Source of the DNA: Bryobacterales bacterium
Lineage (GTDB): Bacteria; Acidobacteriota; Terriglobia; Bryobacterales; UBA6623
Length of the DNA stretch: 34,594 bases
NCBI GenBank assembly: GCA_028819235.1
Contig: JAPPMC010000142.1
Span: forward strand, 1 to 34,594
Direction: 5' to 3'
Made by a program: the position numbers and the translations under genes. How positions within the stretch are numbered: position 1 is the stretch's first letter; the number at the start of each line of letters is the position of its first letter. The notes under the pieces were generated by a model. The model worked only from the letters and a program-made list of their open reading frames with translations, had not been told where the DNA came from and did no database searches. Shown here one piece after another: positions 8,751-20,119 of this stretch.

Positions 8751-9953
8751 CTATTCGGAGGGAACGGCGATCATGTCCACGGCCAGATGCATGCCCGGAA
8801 CAGCCGTGCCTTGCACTGATGCCTTGGAGGCGGCTGGAGGACGATCCGCTTCGTAGTGTTCCGGGCGGACCTCGTTGAGCGTGGTGCTCGACCGTTCGTC
8901 GGCTACGTAGTACGTCGCCTTGGCAAGGTGACGGAAGTCGCTGCCGACCTCGGCAAGCAGCTCGGAGAGTTGATCAAACATTTCGCGGACCTGCAATTCC
9001 CCCCGATTCGGCGTGCGACCGTTCAAGGTCGAAACGTAGATCGAGACGGGATGATCGATGCGCACGACTCTGGCGAAGATCGGCGAGGCGCGGTCCCAAG
9101 GTGGCGTTATGAACCGGAGCGCGGATCGGGACGGGTCGGCGGCAGCCTGAGCGATGGCCTCGATCTCGATCGGCAGACGATTCTTCCATTCCACGAACAC
9201 CACTGATGGGGGCTCGCCCCGAAAGTGTTCGACGATCCGTTCGTGGACCTCCGCAGTGGCTGAGACCGGACGCAAGAAGCACTTCAGCTGGATCACCGAT
9301 CGGCGGTCGAGCGACAGAAACCGGAGCATCCTTTCGATCTGGCGGAGCACGTCGGAGGCGGCATCGCCCGGAGAACCGTCCGCGGCCCGGCCTGAAATAT
9401 AGACTCGTGGACCGGCCGCGAGCCGGGATGCGGCTCGCAGCCCTGGCAGCCAAGCCAAGGCTGTCGAATCCGGCGCAGGTCGGCCCGCTACTCCGTCGGC
9501 GGCGAGTGCGACGGCGTCCAGGGCCACCCTTGAGCCGTGCAGGGGCAGGCTTCCCTCTACGAGCGTGACCGAGGGCCGATCGCTCGGAGCAAGGGCTTCG
9601 CGAAGAACTCGTCCCATTGCTGTGCCTGCCGCGGAATCGGTCACCACGACGTTCAATCGGACGATCTTCTGCTCGTCGCTGCCCATAGAGCCGAGGAGCT
9701 GGCCAAGGTTGCCCCATGCCAACCGCGCCTGTCCGAGCTCGTCCAAGTCCGCGGCTATCCGCCCGCCCTCGCCCGTGGCGAAGACCTGCGCCGTGTGCAG
9801 GAGTGCAGAGTGGCTGACCGTAATGGCCCGGCTTCCGCCAAGCGGCCCGGTGCCCGGCCCTGTTCGCTCCATCGATCCGGCACGCGCCACGCCGGACAGC
9901 AGACTGATGGTCAAGACAACCCGAAGCGCCCGCAATGCAGAATGGCCCCGCAC
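8751..9953 (-). CDS. Exported protein with three RidA/YjgF-like domains
   Basis: The chosen GTG start at 9953 has AGGAT about 8 bases upstream. It also gives a clean signal peptide: basic n-region, hydrophobic VVLTISLLSGVA and an ARA cleavage site near residue 25. The frame is open further upstream to 10163, but that part lacks a better start. The mature protein of about 375 residues divides into three segments of about 120 residues with the RidA pattern. The third is clearest, from ITPPWDRASPIFARVVRI to the C-terminal AVDMIAVPSE; the middle one ends in IEIEAIAQAA. RidA proteins are normally cytosolic enamine/imine deaminases. Here the usual PARS-type arginine is not evident in any copy (for example PAASKASV in the third), so deaminase activity is doubtful. 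Coupling to the cytochrome gene suggests a shared periplasmic role (inference). Confidence 0.75.
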   Translation of the reverse strand: MRGHSALRALRVVLTISLLSGVARAGSMERTGPGTGPLGGSRAITVSHSALLHTAQVFATGEGGRIAADLDELGQARLAWGNLGQLLGSMGSDEQKIVRLNVVVTDSAAGTAMGRVLREALAPSDRPSVTLVEGSLPLHGSRVALDAVALAADGVAGRPAPDSTALAWLPGLRAASRLAAGPRVYISGRAADGSPGDAASDVLRQIERMLRFLSLDRRSVIQLKCFLRPVSATAEVHERIVEHFRGEPPSVVFVEWKNRLPIEIEAIAQAAADPSRSALRFITPPWDRASPIFARVVRIDHPVSIYVSTLNGRTPNRGELQVREMFDQLSELLAEVGSDFRHLAKATYYVADERSSTTLNEVRPEHYEADRPPAASKASVQGTAVPGMHLAVDMIAVPSE

Positions 9954-10133
9954 ATCGACTATCCTACGCCCCGACAACGGTGGATTCAGGCAGCAGTGCG
10001 TACCAGTGCCCGAGCGCATTGCCAAGATCGGATCGGGCATTCGGCACTCTCCGGTGGCGGCCCGTTCACTGCCAAGACAAGCAGGTAGCCACTCCGCCGA
10101 CCTGTTTGCATGCCATCCGCGCCGCCGGTACGA

Positions 10134-10155
10134 GAGAACTAAGCGAGAACTAAGC
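10134..10155. repeat. Two exact tandem copies of an 11-bp unit
   Basis: GAGAACTAAGC occurs twice in direct succession, 10134-10144 and 10145-10155, a few bases past the purH stop codon. It lies outside any gene I accept and may be simple slippage. Confidence 0.7.
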
Positions 10156-10167
10156 GCGACCAAACGC

Positions 10168-11718
10168 CTAGTGCCGAAAGTGGCGCACTTTCGTCAGGAC
10201 CATCGCAAGGTTGAGGCGGTCGGCCGCGTCGATTACCTCAGGGTCTCGCCTGGAACCTCCTGGTTGGATCACCGCCGTTGCGCCGTGGCTCGCTATTTCC
10301 TCCACACCGTCAGCGAACGGAAAGAATGCGTCGGATGCGGCCACACTTCCTTCAAGCGGCAAGACCGCCTTTGACGCTCCGAGCCGCGCGGCGTCCACAC
10401 GGCTCATCTGCCCCGCGCCGACACCAACCGCCTGGCCGCCCCGGGCATACAGGATCGCGTTGGACTTGACGTGTTTCACGACCCGCCAAGCAAACCGGAG
10501 CGCGTGCCGCTCCGCTTCGGACGGCTGGCGTTTGGTGACCACATCAAAGCGCTCCGGGCTGCTTTCGGGCCTGTCCTCGCTCTGCACTAGGTAGCCGCCA
10601 GCGATGCTCCGCATCGACAGCGCAGGGCCGGAAGGCCGGACTTCGACCAAGCGAAGATTCTTCTTCCTTCGCAGGACTTGCAAGGCGTCGTCCTCGAATG
10701 CGGGAGCCGCGATCGCCTCAACGAAGAGCTTGGACATCTCGGAGGCCGTCTCGAAGTCGACGGGCCGGCTCACAGCAATCACGGAACCGAATGCGGACAC
10801 GGGATCGCATGCGAGGGCGAGCCGGTAGGCCTCGGCCAGCGTCACACCCTCGGCGCAGCCGCATGGGTTGGTGTGCTTGATGATCGCCACCGCAGGCTCG
10901 GAAAACTCCGAGGCGAGCTGCCAAGCAGCGTCCAGATCGACGAGATTGTTGTACGAGAGTTCCTTACCGTGCAACTGGCGGGCCCCGCCGACGCCAAGCC
11001 GGCTTTCGGCGTATAGGGCAGCGGTCTGGTGGGGATTCTCCCCGTAACGCAGGAGCTGCCTCCTGGGAACACGCAGATCGAGAAAGGCCTGGGGGATGCC
11101 GCGCTCCACCGTGGCAGGGGCCTGGCCATCGGCAAGCTCGGCCAACGTTGCCGCGATCGACCGGTCATAGGCCGCGGTGACACTGAAGGCCTTCTTCGCA
11201 AGCCGCCAGCGCGTGTCCCCGGCAACCCCTCCGGTGGCCGCCACCTCGGCGGCAACATCTGGATAGTCCCCCGGATCCGTTACCACTGCGACGTCGCGGA
11301 AATTCTTGGCGGCGGCGCGGATCAGGGAAGGCCCGCCTATGTCGATGTTCTCGATCAGATCCTCAAACGTGGCACCCTCCCGGGCTGCCGTCTCCCCGAA
11401 TCGGTACAGGTTCACGACCACCATGTCAATCGGCGCGATCTGGTGTCCTCGCAGCGCAGCCATGTGGTCCTCGTTGGACCGCACGGCAAGGATGCCGCCG
11501 GCGATTCGCGGGTGGATCGTCTTCACACGGCCGTCCAGCATCTCCGGAAAGTACGTGACGTCGGAGACATCGCGCACCTGAAGGCCAGCCTCTCGCAGTA
11601 CTTTGGCGGTCCCGCCAGTGGAGATCAGCGCGACATTGGCCGCAGCCAGTTCGCGCGCGAACCGGGCGAGCCCTGTCTTGTCGGTCACGCTCAGGAGCGC
11701 GCTTCGCACTTTCGCCAT
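10168..11718 (-). CDS. purH: Bifunctional AICAR formyltransferase / IMP cyclohydrolase
   Basis: This 516-aa protein catalyses the last two steps of de novo IMP synthesis in the cytoplasm: formylation of AICAR with 10-formyl-THF and ring closure. The N-terminal MGS-like cyclohydrolase domain begins AKVRSALLSVTDKTGL and contains STGGTAKVLREAG, TYFPEMLDGRVKTIHPRI and NIDIGGPSLIRAAAKN. The transformylase domain shows RYGENPHQTAALY, GKELSYNNLVDLDAAW and the KHTNPCG motif with its catalytic Lys-His. Length agrees with E. coli and B. subtilis PurH. The frame stays open upstream into carB, but the ATG at 11718 matches the conserved start; the ribosome site is weak. It lies 74 bp after carB and is probably cotranscribed with it, joining purine and pyrimidine/arginine precursor synthesis. 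Confidence 0.97.
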   Translation of the reverse strand: MAKVRSALLSVTDKTGLARFARELAAANVALISTGGTAKVLREAGLQVRDVSDVTYFPEMLDGRVKTIHPRIAGGILAVRSNEDHMAALRGHQIAPIDMVVVNLYRFGETAAREGATFEDLIENIDIGGPSLIRAAAKNFRDVAVVTDPGDYPDVAAEVAATGGVAGDTRWRLAKKAFSVTAAYDRSIAATLAELADGQAPATVERGIPQAFLDLRVPRRQLLRYGENPHQTAALYAESRLGVGGARQLHGKELSYNNLVDLDAAWQLASEFSEPAVAIIKHTNPCGCAEGVTLAEAYRLALACDPVSAFGSVIAVSRPVDFETASEMSKLFVEAIAAPAFEDDALQVLRRKKNLRLVEVRPSGPALSMRSIAGGYLVQSEDRPESSPERFDVVTKRQPSEAERHALRFAWRVVKHVKSNAILYARGGQAVGVGAGQMSRVDAARLGASKAVLPLEGSVAASDAFFPFADGVEEIASHGATAVIQPGGSRRDPEVIDAADRLNLAMVLTKVRHFRH

Positions 11719-11792
11719 GAACGTCCATTGTATTGGCGGCCCAGCCTGGAGCCGGTTCGCTGCAGAGCCCCAGAAACGGGGGCCCGGCTTGC

Positions 11793-15011
<3,219 letters not shown>

Positions 15012-15041
15012 GGTCTCGCTTCCCGGCGGGCGTCGGGAGCA

Positions 15042-16172
15042 TCAGCGCCCGGCCGCCATCAGTTGGCGGAACTGCTCGAACAGGTAACGGGAGTCGTGGG
15101 GGCCGGGTGCAGCCTCAGGATGGTACTGGACGCAGAAGAGCGGATCCTTCAGACTTCGGAATCCCTCGACCGTCCGGTCATTGAGGTTGACGTGGGTCAG
15201 CTCGGTGTCCGCCGCCGCCAGCGAGTCGGGGTCCAGCGCGAAGCCGTGATTCTGGGAAGTGATCTCGACCTTGTTGGTGGTCAGGTTCAGTACGGGATGG
15301 TTGCAGCCGTGGTGTCCGAACTTGAGCTTGTACGTCCTGCCGCCGAGCGCTTGGCCGAGCAGCTGCAGCCCGAGGCAGATGCCGAAGACCGGGACGCGGC
15401 CAACAAGCTTGCGGATCTCGGAAGCCGGGCCGTGCAGAGGTTCGGGATCGCCGGGCCCGTTCGAGATGAACACGCCGTCCGGCCGAAGCGACAGGGCATC
15501 CTCAGCTGTCGTCGAGCACGGAACGACCGTGACCTGCGATCCCACCGCTACCAGCTCGCGAAGGATATTGCGCTTGATGCCGAAATCGTAGGCAACGACA
15601 TGGAACCGGGCTTCGCCCCGGGAAGTCGGCAGCGCAGAGGGAAGGCAGTCCGGCGGTCCCTCGCTCCATTCGTACGGGCTGGAAGTGGAGACTGCGGTGG
15701 CGAGGTCTCGGCCAGCCATCGTGGGCGACGAGCGGGCCATTCTTACGAGCTCATCCGGTGGCGTGCCCAGCGTCGAGACGACCCCCCGGAGGGCACCATG
15801 CCGGCGGATGTGCCGCACGAGCGCCCGCGTGTCGATGTCCGTGATTACCGGTATGCCGCGGCTTGCGAGGAACTGGTCGGCAGTCCGTTTGGAGCGCCAG
15901 TTGCTGGCCACGTCCGAGAACTCGCGGGTGACCAAGGCCTCGATGAAGGGCCGAGGCGACTCGCTGTCGTCCGGATTCGTGCCGTAGTTGCCGATGTGGG
16001 GGTACGTGAGGACCACGATCTGGCCGCTGTAGGAGGGGTCGGTGAAGATCTCTTGGTAGCCGGTGAGGCCCGTGTTGAACACCACCTCTCCCGTAGCCTC
16101 GGCGCGTGCACCTGCGGCGCGGCCGCGGAAGCAGCGGCCGTCCTCAAGCGCGAGCGTGGCGGAAGCGGCCAT
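15042..16172 (-). CDS. carA: Carbamoyl-phosphate synthase small (glutaminase) subunit
   Basis: This 376-aa glutamine amidotransferase subunit hydrolyses glutamine and channels ammonia to CarB. The N-terminal small-subunit domain shows LEDGRCFRGRA and FNTGLTGYQEIFTDPSYSGQ. The class I amidotransferase domain has nucleophile Cys266 in FGICLGLQLLGQALGG and His351/Glu353 in VQYHPEAAPGPHD. The open frame begins at 16337, inside lepB, but the ATG at 16172 matches the conserved start and leaves a 16-bp gap after lepB. Upstream in-frame sequence has no CarA-like content. carA-carB order and spacing are typical. Confidence 0.97.
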   Translation of the reverse strand: MAASATLALEDGRCFRGRAAGARAEATGEVVFNTGLTGYQEIFTDPSYSGQIVVLTYPHIGNYGTNPDDSESPRPFIEALVTREFSDVASNWRSKRTADQFLASRGIPVITDIDTRALVRHIRRHGALRGVVSTLGTPPDELVRMARSSPTMAGRDLATAVSTSSPYEWSEGPPDCLPSALPTSRGEARFHVVAYDFGIKRNILRELVAVGSQVTVVPCSTTAEDALSLRPDGVFISNGPGDPEPLHGPASEIRKLVGRVPVFGICLGLQLLGQALGGRTYKLKFGHHGCNHPVLNLTTNKVEITSQNHGFALDPDSLAAADTELTHVNLNDRTVEGFRSLKDPLFCVQYHPEAAPGPHDSRYLFEQFRQLMAAGR

Positions 16173-16188
16173 TGTGAGTGCGGCGGAC

Positions 16189-16764
16189 CTAGCGGACCGT
16201 TCCGAACCTCTCGGGCGGCCAGTAGGCGAAAACAGCCTTGCCGGTGATGGAGGCTGCATCCACTGTGCCCCAAGTGCGGCTGTCCTTCGAAGTGTTGCGG
16301 TGGTCGCCAAGCACGAAGTACTCGCCGTCCGGGACACTCACCTCCGAATGGCTGGCCAGGTCCCGGTAGGCTTCCGGAATGTAGTCCTCGCTAAGCGGGC
16401 GACCGTCCACGAAGACCGCGCCGCTCCGTATCTCGACGGACTCGCCCGGGAGGCCGATCACACGCTTGATGTACGAACGGGTCGGATCACCGGGAAGCTT
16501 GAAGACGACAACATCGCCACGCTCGATCCGGTCGATCCTGTAGATGAACTTGTTGACGAAGATCCGCTGCTCGTCGGCCAGGCGCGGGAGCATGCTGGTT
16601 CCCTCGACCCTGACCGGCTGGTACAGGAATACGATCACCACTCCCGCGATAAACAGTGACAGGGCCAAGTCCCGCAGCCAGTCGCGGACGTTGATCGGCG
16701 ACCGACCGGTCGGCCCATCGGGAACCTCGAAGCGCGGTTCCGGGCTGCCTTGCACACTCTCCAC
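16189..16764 (-). CDS. lepB: Signal peptidase I
   Basis: This 191-aa membrane serine protease removes signal peptides from exported preproteins. One N-terminal transmembrane helix (about 33-48, ALSLFIAGVVIVFLY) is followed by the catalytic Ser57 in EGTSMLP and Lys100 in SYIKRVIGLPG. The conserved boxes RIERGDVVVFKLPGD and LGDHRNTSKDSRTWG are present. It is short, as in many non-enteric bacteria. The start is a GTG without a clear Shine-Dalgarno sequence; a nearby GTG three codons in is an alternative. It heads the carA-carB-purH cluster and is divergent from the aldo/keto reductase gene. Confidence 0.95.
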   Translation of the reverse strand: MESVQGSPEPRFEVPDGPTGRSPINVRDWLRDLALSLFIAGVVIVFLYQPVRVEGTSMLPRLADEQRIFVNKFIYRIDRIERGDVVVFKLPGDPTRSYIKRVIGLPGESVEIRSGAVFVDGRPLSEDYIPEAYRDLASHSEVSVPDGEYFVLGDHRNTSKDSRTWGTVDAASITGKAVFAYWPPERFGTVR

Positions 16765-16792
16765 AGGGGTTTTGACGGATGCGGGCAGACGG

Positions 16793-16819
16793 TTGCATCC
16801 AGACGTTCCATTCTAGTAT
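16793..16819 (+). promoter_or_regulatory. Possible promoter for the aldo/keto reductase, overlapping a minus-strand -10
   Basis: In the 97-bp divergent gap, TTGCAT (16793-16798) and TAGTAT (16814-16819) could form a promoter for the plus-strand gene, though the 15-bp spacer is short. The overlapping ATTCTA (16810-16815) reads TAGAAT on the minus strand and could be the lepB -10. This is a pattern match only. Confidence 0.25.
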
Positions 16820-16861
16820 CGCCCCGGAGGCCGTGGCCTACACTGGTGCGGGAGGAACGCC

Positions 16862-17803
16862 ATGCAAAGAATCACGCGCCGCGACCTCGGGAAGACGGCC
16901 GCGATAGCCGGAGCGCTGGCCGCAGCAGCGCCGGCACGCGGCGAGGCGGTCCCGAGACGCATGCTGGGCAAGACTGGCATTGAAGTAGGCCTGCTGGGCA
17001 TCGGGACATCGCCGCTGGGCCGTGAGGGAGTCAGCCAGAAGGAAGTGAACAACGTCATCGCCAAGGCGGCCGACCACGGCGTCAACTACCTCGACACGGC
17101 CCCGATCTACGCCCAGTCCGAACGCCGTCTGGCGCTGGCGCTGAAGGGCAAGCGGGACAAGTTTGTGCTGGTCACCAAGGTGGAGGCCACATCTCGGCAG
17201 GACGCGATCTGGCAGGTCCAGGACAGTCTGCAGAAGACCCAGGCCGAATACTTCGACTTAGTGCACTTGCACAACGTCGGGCGCACGGATCGCTTTCCGA
17301 GCCTCGATATCTTGCTGGGCGACGACGGCGCGCTGGCGGGCTTGGAGCAGATGAAGCGCAGGGGACTGGTCCGGCATGTCGGCATGACCTGTCACCTGCG
17401 GCCGAAGCGTTCGGTGCCGATCCTCCGCTCGGGTCGCGTCGAGGTGGTCATGGCCGCGGTCAACTGCATTGACCGGCACATCTACAACTTCGAGGAAATC
17501 CTCTTCCGCGAGGCCGCCGATCTCGGCATCGGCGTAGTGGCGATGAAGATTCTGGGCGGAGCGCAGGATGACGGCGCGATCCTGTCGGACGAGCCCCACT
17601 ACACGCGCGCGGTACGCTACGCGCTGGGCATTCCCGGGCTCTCGGTCGCCATCATGGGGCTCAAGTCGGTTGCGGAGCTGGACAAGGCCGTCGAGACCGT
17701 CAACTCCTACAGGCCCCTTGATGGTTCAGAGCTCAGCGAGGCGATGCGGGACGGCAAGCAAAGGGCAGAGTCTCTAGGGGAGCACCGTGGACCGGTAGCC
17801 TGA
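16862..17803 (+). CDS. Tat-exported aldo/keto reductase
   Basis: This 313-aa NAD(P)H-dependent aldo/keto reductase carries a twin-arginine leader: TRRDLGKTAAIAGALAAAAP, with cleavage probable after an AxA near residue 26-28. The AKR barrel has the catalytic tetrad in place: Asp and Tyr in YLDTAPIYAQSE, Lys in FVLVTKV and His in LVHLHNV. The cofactor-binding end is seen in GIPGLSVAIMGLKS. The start is well supported by GGAGG at 16851-16855, 6 bases before the ATG. Export by Tat implies that it folds with cofactor in the cytoplasm and works in the periplasm, which is uncommon for the superfamily but frequent among Tat-tagged AKRs of planctomycete/acidobacterial genomes. The substrate is unknown. 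It is a single gene converging on the DUF151 gene. Confidence 0.9.
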   Translation: MQRITRRDLGKTAAIAGALAAAAPARGEAVPRRMLGKTGIEVGLLGIGTSPLGREGVSQKEVNNVIAKAADHGVNYLDTAPIYAQSERRLALALKGKRDKFVLVTKVEATSRQDAIWQVQDSLQKTQAEYFDLVHLHNVGRTDRFPSLDILLGDDGALAGLEQMKRRGLVRHVGMTCHLRPKRSVPILRSGRVEVVMAAVNCIDRHIYNFEEILFREAADLGIGVVAMKILGGAQDDGAILSDEPHYTRAVRYALGIPGLSVAIMGLKSVAELDKAVETVNSYRPLDGSELSEAMRDGKQRAESLGEHRGPVA

Positions 17804-17856
17804 GCTTCGATATCGCGGGGCAGGGCGTAAGGGCCGGCCCCGACGACCAGCGGCAG

Positions 17857-17880
17857 CGGGCCGCCCGCCGGAGCGGCCCG
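17857..17880. terminator. GC-rich hairpin between convergent genes
   Basis: An 8-bp perfect stem CGGGCCGC/GCGGCCCG with an 8-base loop lies between the aldo/keto reductase stop and the DUF151 stop. The position suits a bidirectional terminator, but there is no T tract on either side, so intrinsic termination is unproven. Confidence 0.4.
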
Positions 17881-17888
17881 GCGTCTGC

Positions 17889-18377
17889 TCACATCTTGTA
17901 CTGACCGAGGTCCTCCTCGCCGAGATTCTCCAGCCAGCGCCGCAGGTCTTCGCTGCTCGTGCGCTCCTTTAGGGTCGGCGAGACCTTTGAGGATTGGATC
18001 ACGTTGTCCGTCACCCAAATCCCGCAGTCCATGCGCAGGGCCAGTGCAAGGGCGTCGCTGGGTCTGGAATCGATCCCGAACAGCTGTCCCTCGCGCTCCA
18101 CCCAGAGCACTGCGAAGAAGGTGTCGTCGCGCAGCTCCGTGACAACGATCCTGCGCAACTCCGCCTTGAATGTGTGCAGGATGTTGCGCACGAGGTCGTG
18201 GGTCATGGGCCTTGGGGTCGAAGCCTTTTCGATCTCCAAGGCGATGGCATTCGCCTCGTAGACGCCGATCCATATGGGCAGGACCGTCTCATTGGCCAAA
18301 TCCTTGAGGACCACGATCGGCATGTTGGTGATGGGATCCATCATCAGACCACAGATCCTCATCTCGATTTCCTGCAT
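17889..18377 (-). CDS. DUF151 / bifunctional-nuclease-family protein
   Basis: This 162-aa protein of the DUF151 (BFN) family has the typical opening EIEMRICGLMMDPITNMPIV, then ETVLPIWIGVYEANAIALEIE and the GIDSRPSDALALALR motif; a helical acidic C-terminal tail follows. Some plant members were described as bifunctional nucleases; the bacterial role is not well defined. The ATG at 18377 is preferred because GGGAGGAG lies 6 bases upstream. A start five codons earlier overlaps the miaB stop (ATGA) but lacks a ribosome site. Either way the gene is cotranscribed with miaB, 11 bp or less apart. Confidence 0.88.
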   Translation of the reverse strand: MQEIEMRICGLMMDPITNMPIVVLKDLANETVLPIWIGVYEANAIALEIEKASTPRPMTHDLVRNILHTFKAELRRIVVTELRDDTFFAVLWVEREGQLFGIDSRPSDALALALRMDCGIWVTDNVIQSSKVSPTLKERTSSEDLRRWLENLGEEDLGQYKM

Positions 18378-18388
18378 CGGCTCCTCCC

Positions 18389-19771
18389 TCATTGCAAGAC
18401 ACGCAGCCCCTGGAACGCGGCTCGAGCGGAGGGACTGGCCAGCTCTCCGACGAGTGAGTTGGGTCCGGCGGTCGTGACGCGAGCCTGGCAGTAGGTCCCG
18501 CGGAGATCGCGACCCATTGCAAGGCCTTCGGGATCAGCAAAGTTCAGGACCCGGTTCTGCGTGGTCCGGCCGATCCACTGGCCGAAGCGTTCTCTCCAGC
18601 CCTCCACCAAGACCTCTTCCGTGCGACCGATCAATTCGGCGTTCCTGCGGATCTGGATCTCCCGCTGGCGCTGCTGCAGCTCGATCAGGCGTCGGCCCTT
18701 CACCGCCTCCGGAATCTGCGGCATACCCGCGGCCACAGTGCCCTTGCGCGGGGAGTACTTGAACGAGAACACCGAGGCATACTCAACCTCGTTCAACAGG
18801 CCCAATGTCTGCTGGAAATCGCTTTCTGTTTCGCCCGGAAAGCCGACGATGATGTCGGTGCTCAGCTCGATTCTTCGGCTGGCGGCCTTGATCATTTCCA
18901 CGCAGCGCATGTAGTCGCCACGGCTGTAGGTGCGGCGCATGGCCCGAAGGACGCTCGTCGAGCCGGATTGCACGGGGAGGTGCACCCAGTCGCAGAGGAA
19001 CTCGTTGCGGTCAATCGCTTCGACGATGCCAGGCGTGAAGTCGGACGGGTGCGAGGTGGTGAACCGCACCCGGCGAATGCGTGGAAGACGACCAATCTCG
19101 TCGAGCAGGCGGGCGAAGGACCAGCCAGCAGGGGACGGGTCGGAGTAGCTGTTCACGGTCTGGCCCAGCAGCGTGATCTCGGTGTAGCCCAGCGCTTGCA
19201 GGTGGGCAGCCTCGCGCATCACCGAAGCGCTGGACCTGCTGCGCTCCGGGCCGCGAGTGAATGGAACGACGCAATAGGTACAAGCCTTGTCGCAGCCCTC
19301 AATGATCGTGATGTAGGCGCTGTAAGGCCGGACGCGATCGACTCTCGGCACGTCGAACGTCTCGTGGGTGTCGAGATCCAGCCCAGCCACCCCGGACTCG
19401 CCTGCTTCGACGCGGTCAAGGATGTCGGGGAGATCGTTGTAGCTCGCCGAACCGCAGACGAAGTCCACATGCGGCGCGCGGTCGAAGATCTCGGCCCCGT
19501 TGTGCTGGGCAACGCAGCCGAGGACGCCTACGGTCTTGCCTGCTGACCGTCGCTTGATCTGGGAGAGGCGCGCGAACACCTTGCGCTCGGCCTTGTCGCG
19601 GATGCTGCAGGTGTTGTAGAGTACGAGGCCGGCTTCGTCGGCAGACTTGACGCGGCTGTATCCGCGCTGTTCGAGCAGCCCACGCACCTTCTCGCTGTCG
19701 TGGACGTTCATCTGACAGCCGAAGGTCTCGATGTAGAACGTCTTCGCGACGCTCTCGGGAATCGGTCGCAT
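18389..19771 (-). CDS. miaB: tRNA-2-methylthio-N6-dimethylallyladenosine synthase (MiaB)
   Basis: This 460-aa radical-SAM methylthiotransferase adds the ms2 group to i6A37 of tRNAs. The N-terminal UPF0004 domain begins TFYIETFGCQMNVHDSE, and its three cluster cysteines are seen in FGCQMN, YNTCSIRDKAE and VLGCVAQH. The radical-SAM CxxxCxxC is GCDKACTYCVVPFTRG. HLPVQSGSTSVLRAMRR and DIIVGFPGETESDF follow, then a C-terminal TRAM domain (about 390-450). The frame is open far upstream to 20149, but the ATG at 19771 matches the family start. The gene is complete, with no frameshift. Confidence 0.97.
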   Translation of the reverse strand: MRPIPESVAKTFYIETFGCQMNVHDSEKVRGLLEQRGYSRVKSADEAGLVLYNTCSIRDKAERKVFARLSQIKRRSAGKTVGVLGCVAQHNGAEIFDRAPHVDFVCGSASYNDLPDILDRVEAGESGVAGLDLDTHETFDVPRVDRVRPYSAYITIIEGCDKACTYCVVPFTRGPERSRSSASVMREAAHLQALGYTEITLLGQTVNSYSDPSPAGWSFARLLDEIGRLPRIRRVRFTTSHPSDFTPGIVEAIDRNEFLCDWVHLPVQSGSTSVLRAMRRTYSRGDYMRCVEMIKAASRRIELSTDIIVGFPGETESDFQQTLGLLNEVEYASVFSFKYSPRKGTVAAGMPQIPEAVKGRRLIELQQRQREIQIRRNAELIGRTEEVLVEGWRERFGQWIGRTTQNRVLNFADPEGLAMGRDLRGTYCQARVTTAGPNSLVGELASPSARAAFQGLRVLQ

Positions 19772-20119
19772 GTCCGCCGCCCTGCCCAAGACCAATGGCC
19801 TTTCGCGGGCCCCAGCCCGCTGATTGGAAGTATACCAGCGGCTCCGCGTTCGACCGTGGCACTCACCGGCCCGGTCAACCCGCCTACAGGCCTTCAGATC
19901 GCCCTGTTCCAAAGGACGGTGGCAGGATCGCCCAACTCGTTCGTTGGGGCATTGGCAACGTTGCCTAACTGATTGTGCAGTGCCGCCTCGAGTGCGGATC
20001 GGTGGACTTGAGTCATGATCACAGCCATCTCGGACCGAGCAAAACCACTCGCATATTGCAGTTCCCCATCCGTCACCACAGGGGTAACGTGTCTTGGTGT
20101 GTATGTACAGAATGGGGCC
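19772..20119. other. Gap between miaB and the IS4-family transposase
   Basis: I accept no gene here. It should hold the miaB promoter (minus strand) and the left end of the insertion sequence, whose inverted repeat I could not match to the right side. It does hold a sequence (20017-20068) that recurs imperfectly at 29296-29347. Confidence 0.5.
20017..20068. repeat. Dispersed repeat, copy A
   Basis: The first 15 bases, GATCACAGCCATCTC, are identical to 29296-29310. After three differing bases CCGAGC is again identical, and scattered identity runs on to TGCA and CTCCCCA-like ends. By eye about 38 of 52 positions match, in the same orientation. It lies about 0.1 kb before the IS4-family transposase start and may be an element end or an older mobile fragment. 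Confidence 0.6.
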
